64,000 nt of DNA, taken from positions 1,426,001 to 1,490,000 of the forward strand of contig JAACJO010000011.1 in assembly GCA_013368445.1 (NCBI GenBank), read 5' to 3'. This document shows, piece after piece, positions 48,083 through 59,631 of this stretch. The DNA is from Leucocoprinus leucothites. Its lineage: Eukaryota; Basidiomycota; Agaricomycetes; Agaricales; Agaricaceae. The translations under genes were made by a program, and so were the position numbers. Under the pieces are notes generated by a model. It was not told where the DNA came from. It did no database searches and worked only from the letters and a program-made list of their open reading frames with translations. Every line of letters starts with the position of its first letter. The stretch's first letter is position 1.

Positions 48083-49588
48083 GGTTTAACGAGTATTGAG
48101 GGGGTGAAAGTACTTCAATTAGACTATGTTTCGGGTAATTCGATGTTGCACTTCAATAGGAGTCAGGATTTGGGCTTTATATTCTTTCAGTTTGAGTCCA
48201 AGAGTCAACCATTATGACGCTCTACTGTGATCTCAACTATGACCGTGCGATGGCCTCGCCAGTGCGACTTCGGCTGACGTGCGCATCGGAGGCGGCAGCA
48301 GGCTTCTTGGACCCCAACTCCTCTTGATTTAAATCGGGTATTTACACTGCACCACAGGTGAGTCAACAGAAATAGATGAATCACCATGAGTACATTACGA
48401 ACTTCCTTCAGCGTATAACCCATGTAGCCTATGATAGGTAGCAAGTCTCCTATCCGATGCTCATCGCTGGAGTGATGGCGATATTTTGGGCGCTTGAGAA
48501 GGCGGCTTAGTGTTGTTGCGCTTTCCGAGCTTCTCGACACAAGTGGCTAGAGACCGGCAAAATAACACGGTGGGAGTACCACAAGCTCATAGGTAACGCA
48601 TGTTATCAAGCACGCCGCAACAAATTGTACACCAGTCATGACTCTTTCATCCTTGGCAAGCGCTCGACCGGGGGCACTGCAGCGACAGCAGAATTAGTAC
48701 CAGTAACCAGGGTAGGGTCCCCACGAGCTAGAGGTTGATGTTCTAGGAGATGACACCAAAAACAATTCAACTTGTTTTCGTGAAGATGGGAACGGTAGTT
48801 AGGATAGACTCTCACACAGCTCGAGCACTGCAGAATCAGAGAGCAAGTCACCTAATCTTATGTCACTTCAATCGGGCATCAAATCAAGCACAGACTCGGG
48901 AAATTCCGACTCCGAGGTGCCGAAGAACAGCTGTAGTACTGACACCAGCGCATTCTAGCAAGACTTATGTGAAAATGTCCCCGGGAATGTCTTAATTTGT
49001 GGGTGGGTCATGGAGTGGTACCAGATTATATGGGTCGATTTTACCGCGAAGAGAACCGGGTGAAGGCAATCACGGCATCGTCGATCCATGAGGCAAAAGG
49101 ATCAGAGCCGTCTGGTGGTACACTTTGCGTCGGTGAACTAATAATCTCCTTGAGCTTCTGGGTTATTATTTGAAGAGCGAAGGGGAAAATTTAATGAAGG
49201 GTTCAGTTGCCAACATTATTAGGGAGTGCGTCCGGTCTCACCACATACTGACATTATTGGACCTTCGGTCGCTAATAAGGACGAACCCATTCAGGATGAA
49301 ATTGATATTGCAGGTCCAGCAACAAGCTCCGAGATGCTCGATTCAATTAGCTGGGTATCGTCACTCTCCCTACAGATAAGATATTATCAGAGCGTTCGGG
49401 TTAATTCAAGTGGATCATCCGCCGTAAAAATATAATCAAACTTGAAAGTCAATTCACTTAGAGGGTACAGCGACAATGGTGTCCAACGTCTTGTTCAGCT
49501 CCAAATTTCCCCAGGTAGAAATTCCGCCTGACCTAGTAGTGAGTCAATAAGTCGAAACGGTAGTGAACGAGATTAAACAGCTGCTTGC
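48083..49588. other. Intergenic, no gene recognised
   Basis: Only short frames; minus-strand ones at 48205-48540 (111 codons) and 48636-48851 (71 codons) are open but match nothing I recognise. They could be exons of an unknown gene or remnants. Confidence 0.4.
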
Positions 49589-50351
49589 CTATCCGATAGG
49601 TGAGTATAAGTCTCCTTGGAGAGAGTCAGCTTTTTCAACTTTTTCTACGGGATCCATGTTCTCTTTAACATATTTCATCAACTCTTCAGCACTGCAGAAA
49701 TAAAAACGGAGGAAATCAAGTTCAATATGGCGGGCCGCCAGCTGTAATGTCTCTTGTCCCTCTATTTTCTGAAGCCGACCATGCACCTTCAATGCGAACT
49801 GCTGGAGCATTGGACCCAAATTGATCTCATTATGAAATCATAGCACTAGAGCCTTCCAGGTGTTATTGTGTTCATGAGACTTCAATATGATGTTATTTTG
49901 TTCGAGAAGCCTCAAGTGGCAGGAAATATATTCGACCATTTCGTCCTGGGTGTTGAAGTCAAAGGGATAGAACTGAGAGTCAAGGCGTTGCAAGCCGATA
50001 AGATATTGGTAGCTTCTGAACAATTGCTCGTTTTTCTCTTTCCTTTGAATGTTCAAGTATATTGAAGCGGCAAAACAGGGGATGGCAATCACTAATTTCG
50101 ACTCGTAAGGGAAAAGCAACAAGGCGAAGCAGAATTAACGCACCAAAGATAACACGCAACCAGTATTCAGACCTTCCCGGATCCTTCTTTGGTGTTCCCT
50201 CCATTCGTGCCACTCCTGGTTGACTCCAGTCGACACGAGAGGTGTCCGATGCCGAAAGGAGGTTGGATGATATTTTCGTAAGAGTCTCGCAGATGCGGGT
50301 GAAAAGCCACGGCATGCTGTCACTTGAAGTGCTTGCATGAGATATCTGCAA
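49589..50351 (-). CDS. Unknown protein with one in-frame TGA or a very short intron
   Basis: Starts at 50351 or, 12 codons later, at 50315 (MPWLFTRICETLTKISS). An intron of GTGCGT...ATTAG type near 50140-50090 joins LRVIFG to VIAIPCFAASIYLNIQ, a hydrophobic segment that may be a membrane anchor. The frame then runs through KNEQLFRSYQYLIGLQRLDS and MVEYISCHLRLLEQNN to a TGA at 49838-49840, and continues in the same frame to 49589 (LQQFALKVHGRL, LQLAARHIELDFLRFYF, AEELMKYVKENMDPVEKVEK). The TGA could be removed by an intron of about 45 nt (GTGCTATG...CTCCAG), but the donor is weak. Either an active gene with that intron or a recent pseudogene. Family not recognised. Confidence 0.5.
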
Positions 50352-50673
50352 GGCGAGGGGAAAGAAGGCTAACCAAGGTGATACAATTTTCGACGACGCG
50401 AGTGGCGGCTGGTCTTTTTAAAGTCATGGTGCTAATTATACCTAATTATACGGCCATCAAAATACGTCAACCGATCGGCAGTTTAATGGATGATGGCAAT
50501 TCAATGACACCTGTTAATATCAATATTGTGGGGGCATCCAGTGGATCAATGCATAGGACTCTGACCACTGGCAGAGTGGAAGCGTGATCGGCAAAAAGTG
50601 ATATTATTATATGAGAGTATAAGCTACCAGGGATACAATACGAAAAATGTCAATGAATTTTGCGCGGATAGAA

Positions 50674-52067
50674 CTACAGTTTTGATCTTTCAACCGAAAA
50701 AGAGGGTATCGTTTCCAGAATGTCACGTATAGCTTGTGCGAGGCCGATAGGTTGCTCTTGTACGATCTAGGGAGAGAGAATGTATCTCAACTTGTCACAC
50801 AAAATGATTAGAGAGCTGAACATACCAGGTGTCCTGCTCGTTTGACTTTCGTTACTGAAGTCATTGGTCGACCTTCAGAGGCGTCACTGAGTGCATCTTG
50901 AATGAAATCCGGACTAAAATGGGACCAATAAGGGACCAAGATATGAGAGAGAGAGAGAGAGAGAAAGAATTCGTACACCAGATCATTCCGCGTTCCCCAG
51001 ACAACGTGGACAGGTATCGCATGGCATAGCTCGCCGAGACGGATGGTGCCTTCGAAGTGGGGATCAACGTCGGGATAACCTTCCGCTTCGCGTTTTTTGT
51101 CACATTTCAAGGCTACTGTTCCGTCTTCAAGATCGTACAAGCCATGTTCCTGTACCCATCGTCATCATTAGAGAATATCAGCAGGGGCAGAGACAACTAC
51201 GCACAACATATGAGCGAAGGGCCCTTGGATCCCACATGCTCCAAGGGAAACGCTTCTGGAAATACAAACTGGCATCCTGCCTGGATTTCCAACGGTCCTT
51301 TCTGGAAGACGTCGCGGTAATTGCGAATTCCATTTGAGACATTCGATCTTCGAAGTTTTCATTAAAGAGTTCACGTGTTATGAGTGTCGATTCAATGAGG
51401 ATCAGTCTTGTGATACCGGCAGACGCTAGATTTGGGTAGAATTCAGCCGCAGCATGGACACTAGTTGCTTTGGGTCATTCATCAGAGCACTGAAAGCAAC
51501 GTTTATAAACGTACGCTGTACCTGCACCAGCAGAGTGGCCGCAAAGCACCACACGATGTCCCTGCATATGTCTTGACCGGAGGAACTGAACGACTCCTGG
51601 TACCCAGTCATACACGGCTGAGTGGTATAGGTGTGAGCAATCATCCTGGCGACTATCAAGTAGAGCAGAAACCAATAAACCCACAGACACTATCCGTTCG
51701 TTGCTCCAACAATTCCCGATTCAATACTCCAGCCTCTCCGTGGGTAGGCCAATCAAACGACCAGGCCTCGCGGATCTTGAAGTGGTCCAAGCTGGACGGT
51801 TGTGACTGCGAGAAGAGGTACGCAATCACTGGCTCCCATTGCTCTTTATCTATATATTCATTGTCATGAACACTGATACCAGTCAGATGAAACCCGAAGA
51901 GAAAATCGCGTACGTGAACCAATGCAGTGGAAGAAAAGTAACGTCAAGCCGTCCACCGGAGAAATACCGGATGCTCTGTAACGCTTTGCAGTCATTTTGA
52001 GCGCAGGCCATGGCGAGCCTCTACGAGAAGGGCAGTCGAAGACAAATGGTTGAATCTGGAGGGCCAT
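50674..52067 (-). CDS. Alpha/beta hydrolase (AB_hydrolase fold), fungal
   Basis: Serine hydrolase of 329 residues in seven exons: 51914-52067, 51685-51849, 51522-51617, 51205-51425, 50977-51149, 50826-50913 and 50674-50766. It opens MALQIQPFVFDCPSRRGSPWP, then LTLLFFHCIGSHKEQWEP with the oxyanion-region HC-G, then REAWSFDWPTHG. The nucleophile elbow is GHSAG near residue 135, and the late acid and His fit VVWGTRND and RAGHL. Similar fungal proteins are annotated as lipase- or LPX1-like hydrolases; the substrate is unknown. The fifth intron contains a (CT)n tract in the transcript sense. It is divergently oriented to the TauD-like gene across about 840 bp. Confidence 0.87.
50945..50964. repeat. 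(GA)n microsatellite inside an intron
   Basis: A run of about ten GA dinucleotides on the plus strand; in the hydrolase transcript it is a CT tract within the fifth intron, between the GTACGAATTC donor and the CATTTTAG acceptor. Confidence 0.85.
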
Positions 52068-52904
52068 GGGAGGAACCGACGGGGATGCACATGGTGAAGA
52101 GAAAGGTCTTAAGTGAGAACCCCGGCTGAAGGGAAACTGTTACAGTTTGTTGTGAAGTGATGTGATCTGTTACACCTGATCGGGCCTCAAGGAGATCTTT
52201 CCTTCCCGAATACTTTCTACTTAAAGCTGTTGGTCGTATTGTGGCGTCTCTTGTGACCGACCGAGCTGGCCTTTGGCAACAACGGAGTTAAAAAGGAGAC
52301 AGTGAGGCAAGGGGATGTCTTCGAGAACAATTGAACGCTTTCTGATAAGTAATTCTTGTGGTAGTAAGTTGCATTAGAATCGTCACGCTATTGCCACATC
52401 GGCAACCTACGTTATTGGTGAGAAATTTTGAGGGGTCAGCTGGTTCCTCGGTTAGCTTTACCTGGTGAGGAGGTATTTAGTACTGCACGGCCCTTTTTTC
52501 TTTCTTGTCGCGATGTCCATTTGCTGGCACTTGCTTATCACGTGTTTATGTACCTCGGTACAACCGTACCCGCGTTCACCACCCTTGAAACAACTCGATA
52601 TCCTCCACTATAATCGTACCACCCACATCGGGACCTCCTTGGCATGAGTGTATTCAGTAGCCTTTCCTGATCATTCACTTCACCTTAGCACCAGTGACAG
52701 TTTTCTCGTTGCGATATATAAATATAGAATCCTCTACTATCTCTATCTCTCTCCCTTATCACGTGCACCTCGAGGAAGAGCCAGTGCGGCAGCATGACCA
52801 ACGCAAGCCGATCCCACAGTGACAACATATCGCACCATTGGACAAGACCGTATTATAAATATTGCCTCAACTGAGGCCTTGCTCTTTCACACTCACTTCA
52901 CGAA
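52068..52904. promoter_or_regulatory. Divergent promoter region, hydrolase and TauD-like genes
   Basis: No coding region recognised. A TATA-like element (GCGATATATAAATATAG) lies at about 52712-52726, some 180 bp before the TauD-like start codon. Confidence 0.5.
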
Positions 52905-54308
52905 ATGGCTTCTGCTGTTGTCTCAAACCCGATCAATCATCTCAATCCCGAGTCTCAGCCTCACCTCCAAGGTGGACGGGCAAGACAGCCTGATATATCA
53001 TACCATCCGAATGAGGATAAATGGAAAAAGAGGACAGAAGGTCGCTTGCGCGAGAATCCTTCTCTGCTATCAGAAACCCTGCCGGAAGGTTTTCCCGAGA
53101 AGCTGGAGAGTCCCCTTGTTTGGGAGGGGAAGGACTGGACAAGTGAAGAACAATGGGTCTATAATTTGAGTAAAGAAGAGCTTGAGGAGATTGATGCTGC
53201 CCTCAAGCATTTCAGAAGTAAGCACAGAGCCCTTATCTGATTGAGTGTAGTGGAGACCCACCCTGTGATAGGCTTGAATCTCTCCTTCGGCCACATCAAC
53301 TCGGAGACATTCCCTCTCCCTTCCTTAGGAAAGCAACTGCGGAAGCTATCCCAAGAATTGCATCAAGGAAGAGGTTTCTTTGTCCTTCGTACCATTCCAG
53401 TCGAATCCTACTCGAGGGAGGATAACGTATTAATTTATGCCGGTGTTTCTGCTTACGTTGCCGGTGTACGAGGTCTGCAAGACAAGAATGGCGGCGTCCT
53501 TTCCCATATCAAGGACCTCACTCGAGTTGTGGAGAAAGGATCTATTGGCGGCCCGGCGTATACGACCGACAAACAAGTTTTTCACACCGATCTTGGGGCC
53601 GACGTCATTTCCCTGTTTGCACTCGAAGTGGCAGCCGAAGGAGGGACCTCCAGGATTAGCAGTGCCTGGAGAGTGTACAACGAGCTTGCGGAGAAGAGAC
53701 CTGATTTGATAAAGACACTCGCTGAGCCTTGGCCGGTAGATGGGTGTGTGCTGGGCTTCTCCAATCAAGTTGGTCGTGCTGATTATCGAGTTCTCGGTTG
53801 CAGATTTGGCCAAGACCCGCCGTACACGATACGCCCACTTCTGTTCTATCACGAAAGCAAGGCCATTATCCAGTATGCAAGGCGCTATTTTACCGGATTC
53901 ATGGCCCTTCCACGATCTGCAGATATTCCTCCCATCACCGAAGCACAAGCTGAAGCACTTGACTCTTTACATTTCCTAGCGGAGAGATTCTCACTTGGAC
54001 TGAATTTCCAGAAGGGAGATATTCAGTATATTAACAACTTGAGTATTTTCCACGCGAGAGACGGTTTCAAGGACGATGAGAAACAAAGGTATGTTGAGGC
54101 AATTCTTGGTTCGACGAATACTGCTAACAGAGTTGGATTGCATAGTCGACACCTATTGAGGTTGTGGCTCCATGACAAAAAATATGCATGGAAGTTGCCT
54201 GCGGATCTCGAGAGGCTGTGGAGGGAGACGTATAGTGTATCAGCAGAGGAGCAGACTTTTCCTTTGGAAGCGGTGATTCGAGGACCAGTTCGAGGGAAAT
54301 CCGCATGA
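52905..54308 (+). CDS. TauD/TfdA-family 2-oxoglutarate dioxygenase
   Basis: Iron/2-oxoglutarate dioxygenase of the taurine/alpha-ketoglutarate type. Four exons, 52905-53217, 53272-53743, 53804-54088 and 54146-54308, keep phase and give about 410 residues. It starts MASAVVSNPINHLNPESQ. The catalytic domain shows GRGFFVLRTIP, the facial-triad HTD in QVFHTDLGADVISL, a distal His in NNLSIFHARDGF and the 2-oxoglutarate-binding Arg in SRHLLRLWL, all in family order. The substrate is unknown; fungal members act on sulfonates, aromatic acids or other small acids. No other pathway gene adjoins it. Confidence 0.9.
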
Positions 54309-54517
54309 TTAGCAGTTGTATTGAGAATGACATGTGAATCAAGTAGTTCCCTCGGTATATGAAAAGCTTGCTGATCTGCTTCTGATGAGCCGAGATGATA
54401 TGTCTGTCCTTGTAAGGAAAAAGAGAAAGAAAGAAAACATTGAGATAATTTGTATTTGTAATCTGATTACATAATGCGTCGTTAATCATGAGAGTTGCTG
54501 GACATGCTCTGACGTTG

Positions 54518-56346
54518 ATGGACTGCAAGATATGTGAACAAGCTCACCGCCAGTTCTACTGCGAAATCTGCCTCAAAACCCAGTAAGTTTCGTGTTATTT
54601 CTCGGAACAGGTACATACTCAACCCCTGTTATAAAAGTCTAAGGGATTTTCGTCACCAAACCCAGCATTATGCAACCGATCGGGATAATCAGATAGTCAA
54701 AGCGTCTCGTGCACTTGAACATTTAGACAGTGTCAGAGTTCCCCGTGCGCAGGCCGCAGAATATCAACGAAGAGTAGAAGAACTCTTCGAGGGGCTCACA
54801 GCGCTGAGGAAAGACAATGACAAAAGTAGGTCGCATTAACTCTCCGTTTTGCCGGGATCCATGTTGACTTCCACCCCCCGGATAGAGCGAGACCGTCTGC
54901 GCATTCTCCGGGAATCTCTCGCATCTCGGCGCAGAAGCCTCTCAGGTGTAAAATTTCAATCCTTTCGGCCAATGTCTCTACCTTCTGAAGGAGTATCTAG
55001 AGAGGCCCAAGAACTAGCCAGTTTATCTGCGACTATATCTCGGGCGCGTTCAGGGCTTGTGCAAGAATTGGTAGAGGTTTTCAACGTTGTAGAGGTCGGA
55101 GGCCGGCCACCTATCGGAGGAAAGGCTGGAACGAAAGGAGAGTGGACAATCGGAGACCTGATACTGCCAGTTCCAGGCGATATACGACGTAAGTTCTTAC
55201 CCTGCTTGAAAAATTTCCATTCGCAACCCCCAAGCTTGCGACCCCAATATCTCGCTTCAACCATCCTCCATCCGTTCTCGACTCGCATCGTTTCACACTC
55301 TTTGTCCCTAACTGCGCTCCGACATTGACGCTCCGTTATGAGCGGTTTCAACACCTCTTCCTTTTACTACGACATCTTTCTCCACTTTCGCGAATTGCTA
55401 ATCCTCTTTGCGTTCTCATTGCTTAGGCTATCCTCCTGATCACATCAATGCTGTCATAACACACACTATACATTTCTTATCTCTCCTCACTTTTTACCTC
55501 GGAATTAAACTACCATTCGAGATAACATGGGGCGGCAAGAAATTGGGAGTAGGACAACCATTCATCGGTGCTATCAACGGGACAGAGAATGGCGGCTGGG
55601 CAAAGTAAGTTTATCGTTCTTGCGTCGATCTCCTATAGGTTTGTTTGATATGTGTTTATGTACAGGTGGTATAAGAAGCATCCCCTCCATTTGTCCTCCG
55701 CCCCTGCCGTTTCAGCTCCGAACCCTTTGCCCGCGTCCTCTGGAAGTCAAGAATCATCAAGTATCCGATCAAGTCCTAGTCATCGTAAAGAAGAAATACC
55801 TCCCGATGCGCCGGTGACTGAATCGTATTATGAATCTCTGCCACCTGAACAACCCCAATCATCCTTTACAACCGCGTTGGCAATGCTACTCTATGACGTC
55901 TGTTATCTGGCCTGGACACAAAACGTCGAAGTTCCCCTCAGCCAAGCAGGCGATGTGTTGAGTAATCTATGGAGCGTCTGCTGTAGCTCTGAGTTGGGAA
56001 GGTTAGTCGAGTCCTTGAGCAGTGTTAGAGAATCTGAACTAATCAGGAAAACATGTACAGACGGTCTCATGAGGCAACGCCCCTTCTCCCTCCGCCGACG
56101 CCAGCTTCGTTCCCTTTGGACTTCGCACAACTTCTGCAGGCAACAAGCGCAAATCCCTCCTCCCGTGCTCGGACATCTCGTGTTTCAGCACCAGCCTCTT
56201 CGTCGTCTGGTCGCACAAGTCGCACAGGTACGGCTACAACGGGAGCAAGGAATATTCAACCTCAAAGAACTTTGCTTGGAGAGAAGATCGATGAAGAGGT
56301 GGAGGATGATTGGGACTTGGTTGACGAAGACGTGGGGCTAGATTAA
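54518..56346 (+). CDS. ATG14/VPS38 (UVRAG)-like subunit of the PI3-kinase complex
   Basis: Predicted targeting subunit of the Vps34 phosphatidylinositol 3-kinase complex in autophagy or endosomal sorting. Six exons, 54518-54582, 54638-54825, 54886-55188, 55427-55604, 55666-56001 and 56061-56346, keep phase and give 451 residues. The start MDCKICEQAHRQFYCEICLKTH has paired CxxC motifs typical of the N-terminus. A coiled coil follows (ALEHLDSVRVPRAQ...RRVEELFEGLTALRK, RLRILRESLASRRRSL), then the domain core YPPDHINAVITHTIHFLSLLT and LGIKLPFEITWGGKKLG, TALAMLLYDVCYLAW, and an acidic end EEVEDDWDLVDEDVGLD. I cannot separate Atg14 from Vps38 by reading. It is co-directional with the TauD-like gene. 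Confidence 0.78.
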
Positions 56347-56870
56347 CTTTCCTGATGGTGCACCCGAGGGCAACCATAAACGACTGGATGCTCCCTGGAT
56401 GTGTATTCCTTTTTCTCGTGTATGATTAAAATTAATAGTGAAACATGTATCATAAGCGATTTCTTACTCAAATAAACAACACGCCCGAATCATCGCAGAA
56501 TGGCTGAGACTGTTGACAGGAAAATGATCTTAATGCGACCAGGCCAGTCAATTAATCACCGTTGATGTCCGAGGTCGAGTGATCTTATACTCCTTTTCAA
56601 TGACCAGAATAGCTGACTGATACTTAGTGGAATATTATGTTGTCATGACGCAACTTTTATATAGATTAGGGGTATTTCTAACTTCAGACATGTATAAGTT
56701 AAGGTCTATGCGAGTCATACAAGTAATGCAGTTAAACGGTGATCAGATAAAATACAAGAGAATTAATCATGTAGGTGAGATTAGATCACCGTCTGCTTGG
56801 CATTATACGCGGAGTTATGCAAACGTCAAACAAGTTGATGTGACTAAAGGCGACTCAGCCACGGATACGG
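56347..56870. other. Convergent 3' regions of ATG14-like and P450 genes
   Basis: AT-rich sequence without a supported gene. A 89-codon plus-strand frame (56627-56896) has no family features and runs antisense into the last P450 exon. Confidence 0.5.
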
Positions 56871-58868
56871 TCAAATGGAATGAAGAACGGACCTAGTTAT
56901 TCCAGTCGTAAACGATATTTCTGGATCTCTTGACTCCCTCTTATCCGTATATTCAGGCAGGGATATCTCAAATCGGGATAAAGTGCCTGCCATGACGAGT
57001 AAGATGGAGGTTTCAGCGAAATGAGTTCCTAAAGTCAAGGAGTAACGTCATTGAGCATTACTCTCGAAAACGGAAAACGGAAGAGGCGGTCATACCCGGA
57101 CAAGCGCGTCGGCCAAATCCAAACGCCCATTGACGAGGATCTGGTTGAATTTTCTCTGTTCCAATGAAACGCTCCGGAGAGAAAATGTCGGGTTCTGGAT
57201 AAAGGGACGAGTCATACAGGATTGCCCTGATGGACATCATGATAGTCGATTCCAGTCAATTATTATCCCGATATAGTACTGATATGAACGCACCAAACAT
57301 TGCCCATCACTGTGGCATTCTTCGGTATCCGATAACCATTATACTCATCTTCCTCAATCACCCTGTGTGGCAAAGCTTGAGCACCAGAGCAATCGACAAA
57401 GTCCATAGCACATCAAAAATAAGAGAGGTTATTTTTAGTTGATATTCTTAAGCAGCAAATGGATTTCGCTCACCGAGGTTACCGACCGGAGCGAAGCGTA
57501 GTACTTCCTTCAACACAGCCTGTAGGTAAGTTAATAACTCAACCTGAGAGGCTCGTGGAAGTTGGTCTTGGCCACAGATCTCATCAATCTCTGTCCGAGC
57601 GCGAGCCTGAATTTCTGGATGTAACGCCATCAAGAGAATAAAGGACGTCACAGCCGAGACGGTCTAAGATAAGTGAGTTAGCCGGAGGGCGCAGCTGAGA
57701 TGTAGAGGCGGAGTCATGGATGCATGAATGGAAATTGGCTTACTGTATCTGAAGCCCCGACATAGAGACCGCCTGCACACCAGCGGATGATATCCTCCTT
57801 TTCCTCGTCTATGACGCCTCCCTCTTGGCTGAGAAACTCGGAAGTAAACGACTCTGTATACGATCCCGATGCCTGCGGTCGATCATTAAATTTATAATCT
57901 CCAGTCTCAAACCCGAGAAAACTACCATTTGTTGTTTGACCCACTGGTGCGGAACGTCGGACAGGTATCTCAGCCGTTCCCGCCAGACCTTTCCTAACCG
58001 TTTGAACTCTCCCCCAGGTAGGAAGGACGGAATATAGCGAGCTATCTCAAGCAAAGTCAGCGAGTGTCATCCATTGGAAGGTCAATTACAAACCGATCGG
58101 ATAGTAGTCTACTAGCCATGATCCATTCGCCATTGTTTTGTCGGTAATCTTCATGGTCTCTTCAGCAACGCTGACAAACGTGTCGTTGAGATCATCGATA
58201 TTATATCCATATGCAACTTTCATGACGACACCGACGAAATTTCTAGAATAGACGGTTAACAGTTTATCCTTATATGCGAATAGGGTAGCTCTAACCTGCG
58301 GACGTGCTGCACAAACCCCTTGGGAGACTGTTCAAGGTTTTCCAGTAACTTTGTCAATTCCTCCTGCAGTATTGGAGAATACAGCTTCGTACGCTTTGGT
58401 CCCAAACCTTGTTGCACCAGGCGCCGGTAAATTCTGTGATGTGGATCTTGGGATGAAATATTGAAGACAGTTTTGGATCGACCGCAGATAGTTTGTGACA
58501 TGTATTGGTTGGGGCGATCTGAATATAGGCTAGCGCGGTGCTCGAGCAGATCGGAGACGGACTTTGCGTCATTTAGAACTATAATTGTCCTGTTGTATAT
58601 TCGGAAGGAGATGATGGGCGCTTCGCAGGCGGTCAGCTAAGAGCGAAAGGAAATAAGGGTGTGGAGACATACAGTTGTATCCCCTAGACCAGGAGGCGTA
58701 CACTTTCCAGGGCTCTTTGCGCGGGAGCATATTCTTGACGCCATAAAACCAGTGACCAGTAGGGCCGGGTGGTAACGATAATTGAGACGGCTTAAACAGC
58801 GTCGAGCGACGTGAAATTAGTAGTACGACTAGGATGACACTGGATATCGAGAGCCAGAAGAATGACAT
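56871..58868 (-). CDS. Cytochrome P450 monooxygenase, microsomal
   Basis: Full-length P450 of about 500 residues with many short introns; first exon 58673-58868, second from 58620, last 56871-57028 with TGA at 56871-56873. The N-terminal anchor is MSFFWLSISSVILVVLLIS, followed by the LPPGPTGHWFYG hinge. Motifs in order: I-helix GGLYVGASDTTVS (Asp-Thr-Thr oxygen-activation site, split by an intron), K-helix ExxR in LKEVLRFAP, PERF-type FSPERFIG, and haem ligand FGFGRRACPG. An intron directly after the haem Cys-Pro-Gly joins to THFAETSILLVMAG, so the frame that appears to stop after CPGM is not a truncation. The type resembles the large CYP5144/CYP620-like expansions of basidiomycetes; substrate unknown. 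Confidence 0.92.
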
Positions 58869-59631
58869 GGTTGTGACTTCATCCTGCCGCCACCTTTCCA
58901 TGCTTATATATCTGGTATTCACCCAAAGCAGTTGTGGAGTTTCATCCAGATTTACGAAAAAATTGAATTTTCGCGGCGAAACATGGGACCTCAAGCCACC
59001 GAGATGTAGTTCCAGTGGGCTGTAACAGAGCCGGGAATCACAATCATAATAACGACCCTGATGATACGGTCGGAAACGGGAAACGGGAAACGTTGGACGA
59101 GAAAGGATTAAGATACTACTCGGATGCTCTTATGGAGAAATCACGTCCGCGCGGCGGGAACAAAGTGCACGAGATCAAAAGCCACGAATGAAGACTTGGG
59201 TAGATGGAGAGGCACAGCCAGGTAGGTAGTCGTCAGTGGTACGCCGGTGTAGAGTCCATTTTTGCCGCCGAACCCGACGCGGTGCTCGGAGTTCTACTAG
59301 AGTTGTTTGGACGCAATGACTACATCCCGGCACCAAAGTGGTGTCAAGTGTAGTACGATGCCAACAAGCCCACTAATAGGAGCGTGTTCAAATTATTGCA
59401 CCTAAAAGATTTCGTGTTTGCCCAAGCGAAAGCCTTAAGATAGTAAGTAAATCTTATCCGCTTGGGTCGGATTAAACAACACGGATCATGTTTACATTCA
59501 TATACTATGATTACGTGCTCCAGTGACCATGAAACGCCCGTCTACTGAGTAGACAGATTATGTGGCAGTTGCTACATAGATGGTCTCCTTTCCCGAGGAG
59601 ACCGTTAATATATACCGAAGACTGGACGCAA
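58869..59631. other. Intergenic, no gene recognised
   Basis: Contains the P450 promoter side and a short repeated GGAAACGGGAAACG motif near 59080. No supported gene. Confidence 0.5.

Noticed and set aside
54849..55354. Competing frames on both strands over the ATG14-like gene
   Set aside because: They disagree with the phase-consistent exon chain that runs from the CxxC start to the acidic C-terminus.
56627..56896. 89-codon plus-strand frame
   Set aside because: AT-rich, no recognisable family, and it overlaps the last P450 exon in antisense.
57058..57240. P450 truncated right after the haem motif
   Set aside because: The apparent stop lies in an intron; splicing to 57028 restores the normal C-terminus down to 56871.
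44137..58868. A secondary-metabolite gene cluster (two 2OG oxygenases, alpha/beta hydrolase, TauD-like dioxygenase, P450)
   Set aside because: No backbone enzyme (terpene cyclase, PKS, NRPS) is present, and the genes are mixed with ATG14-like and MAU2-like housekeeping genes; co-location is not enough.
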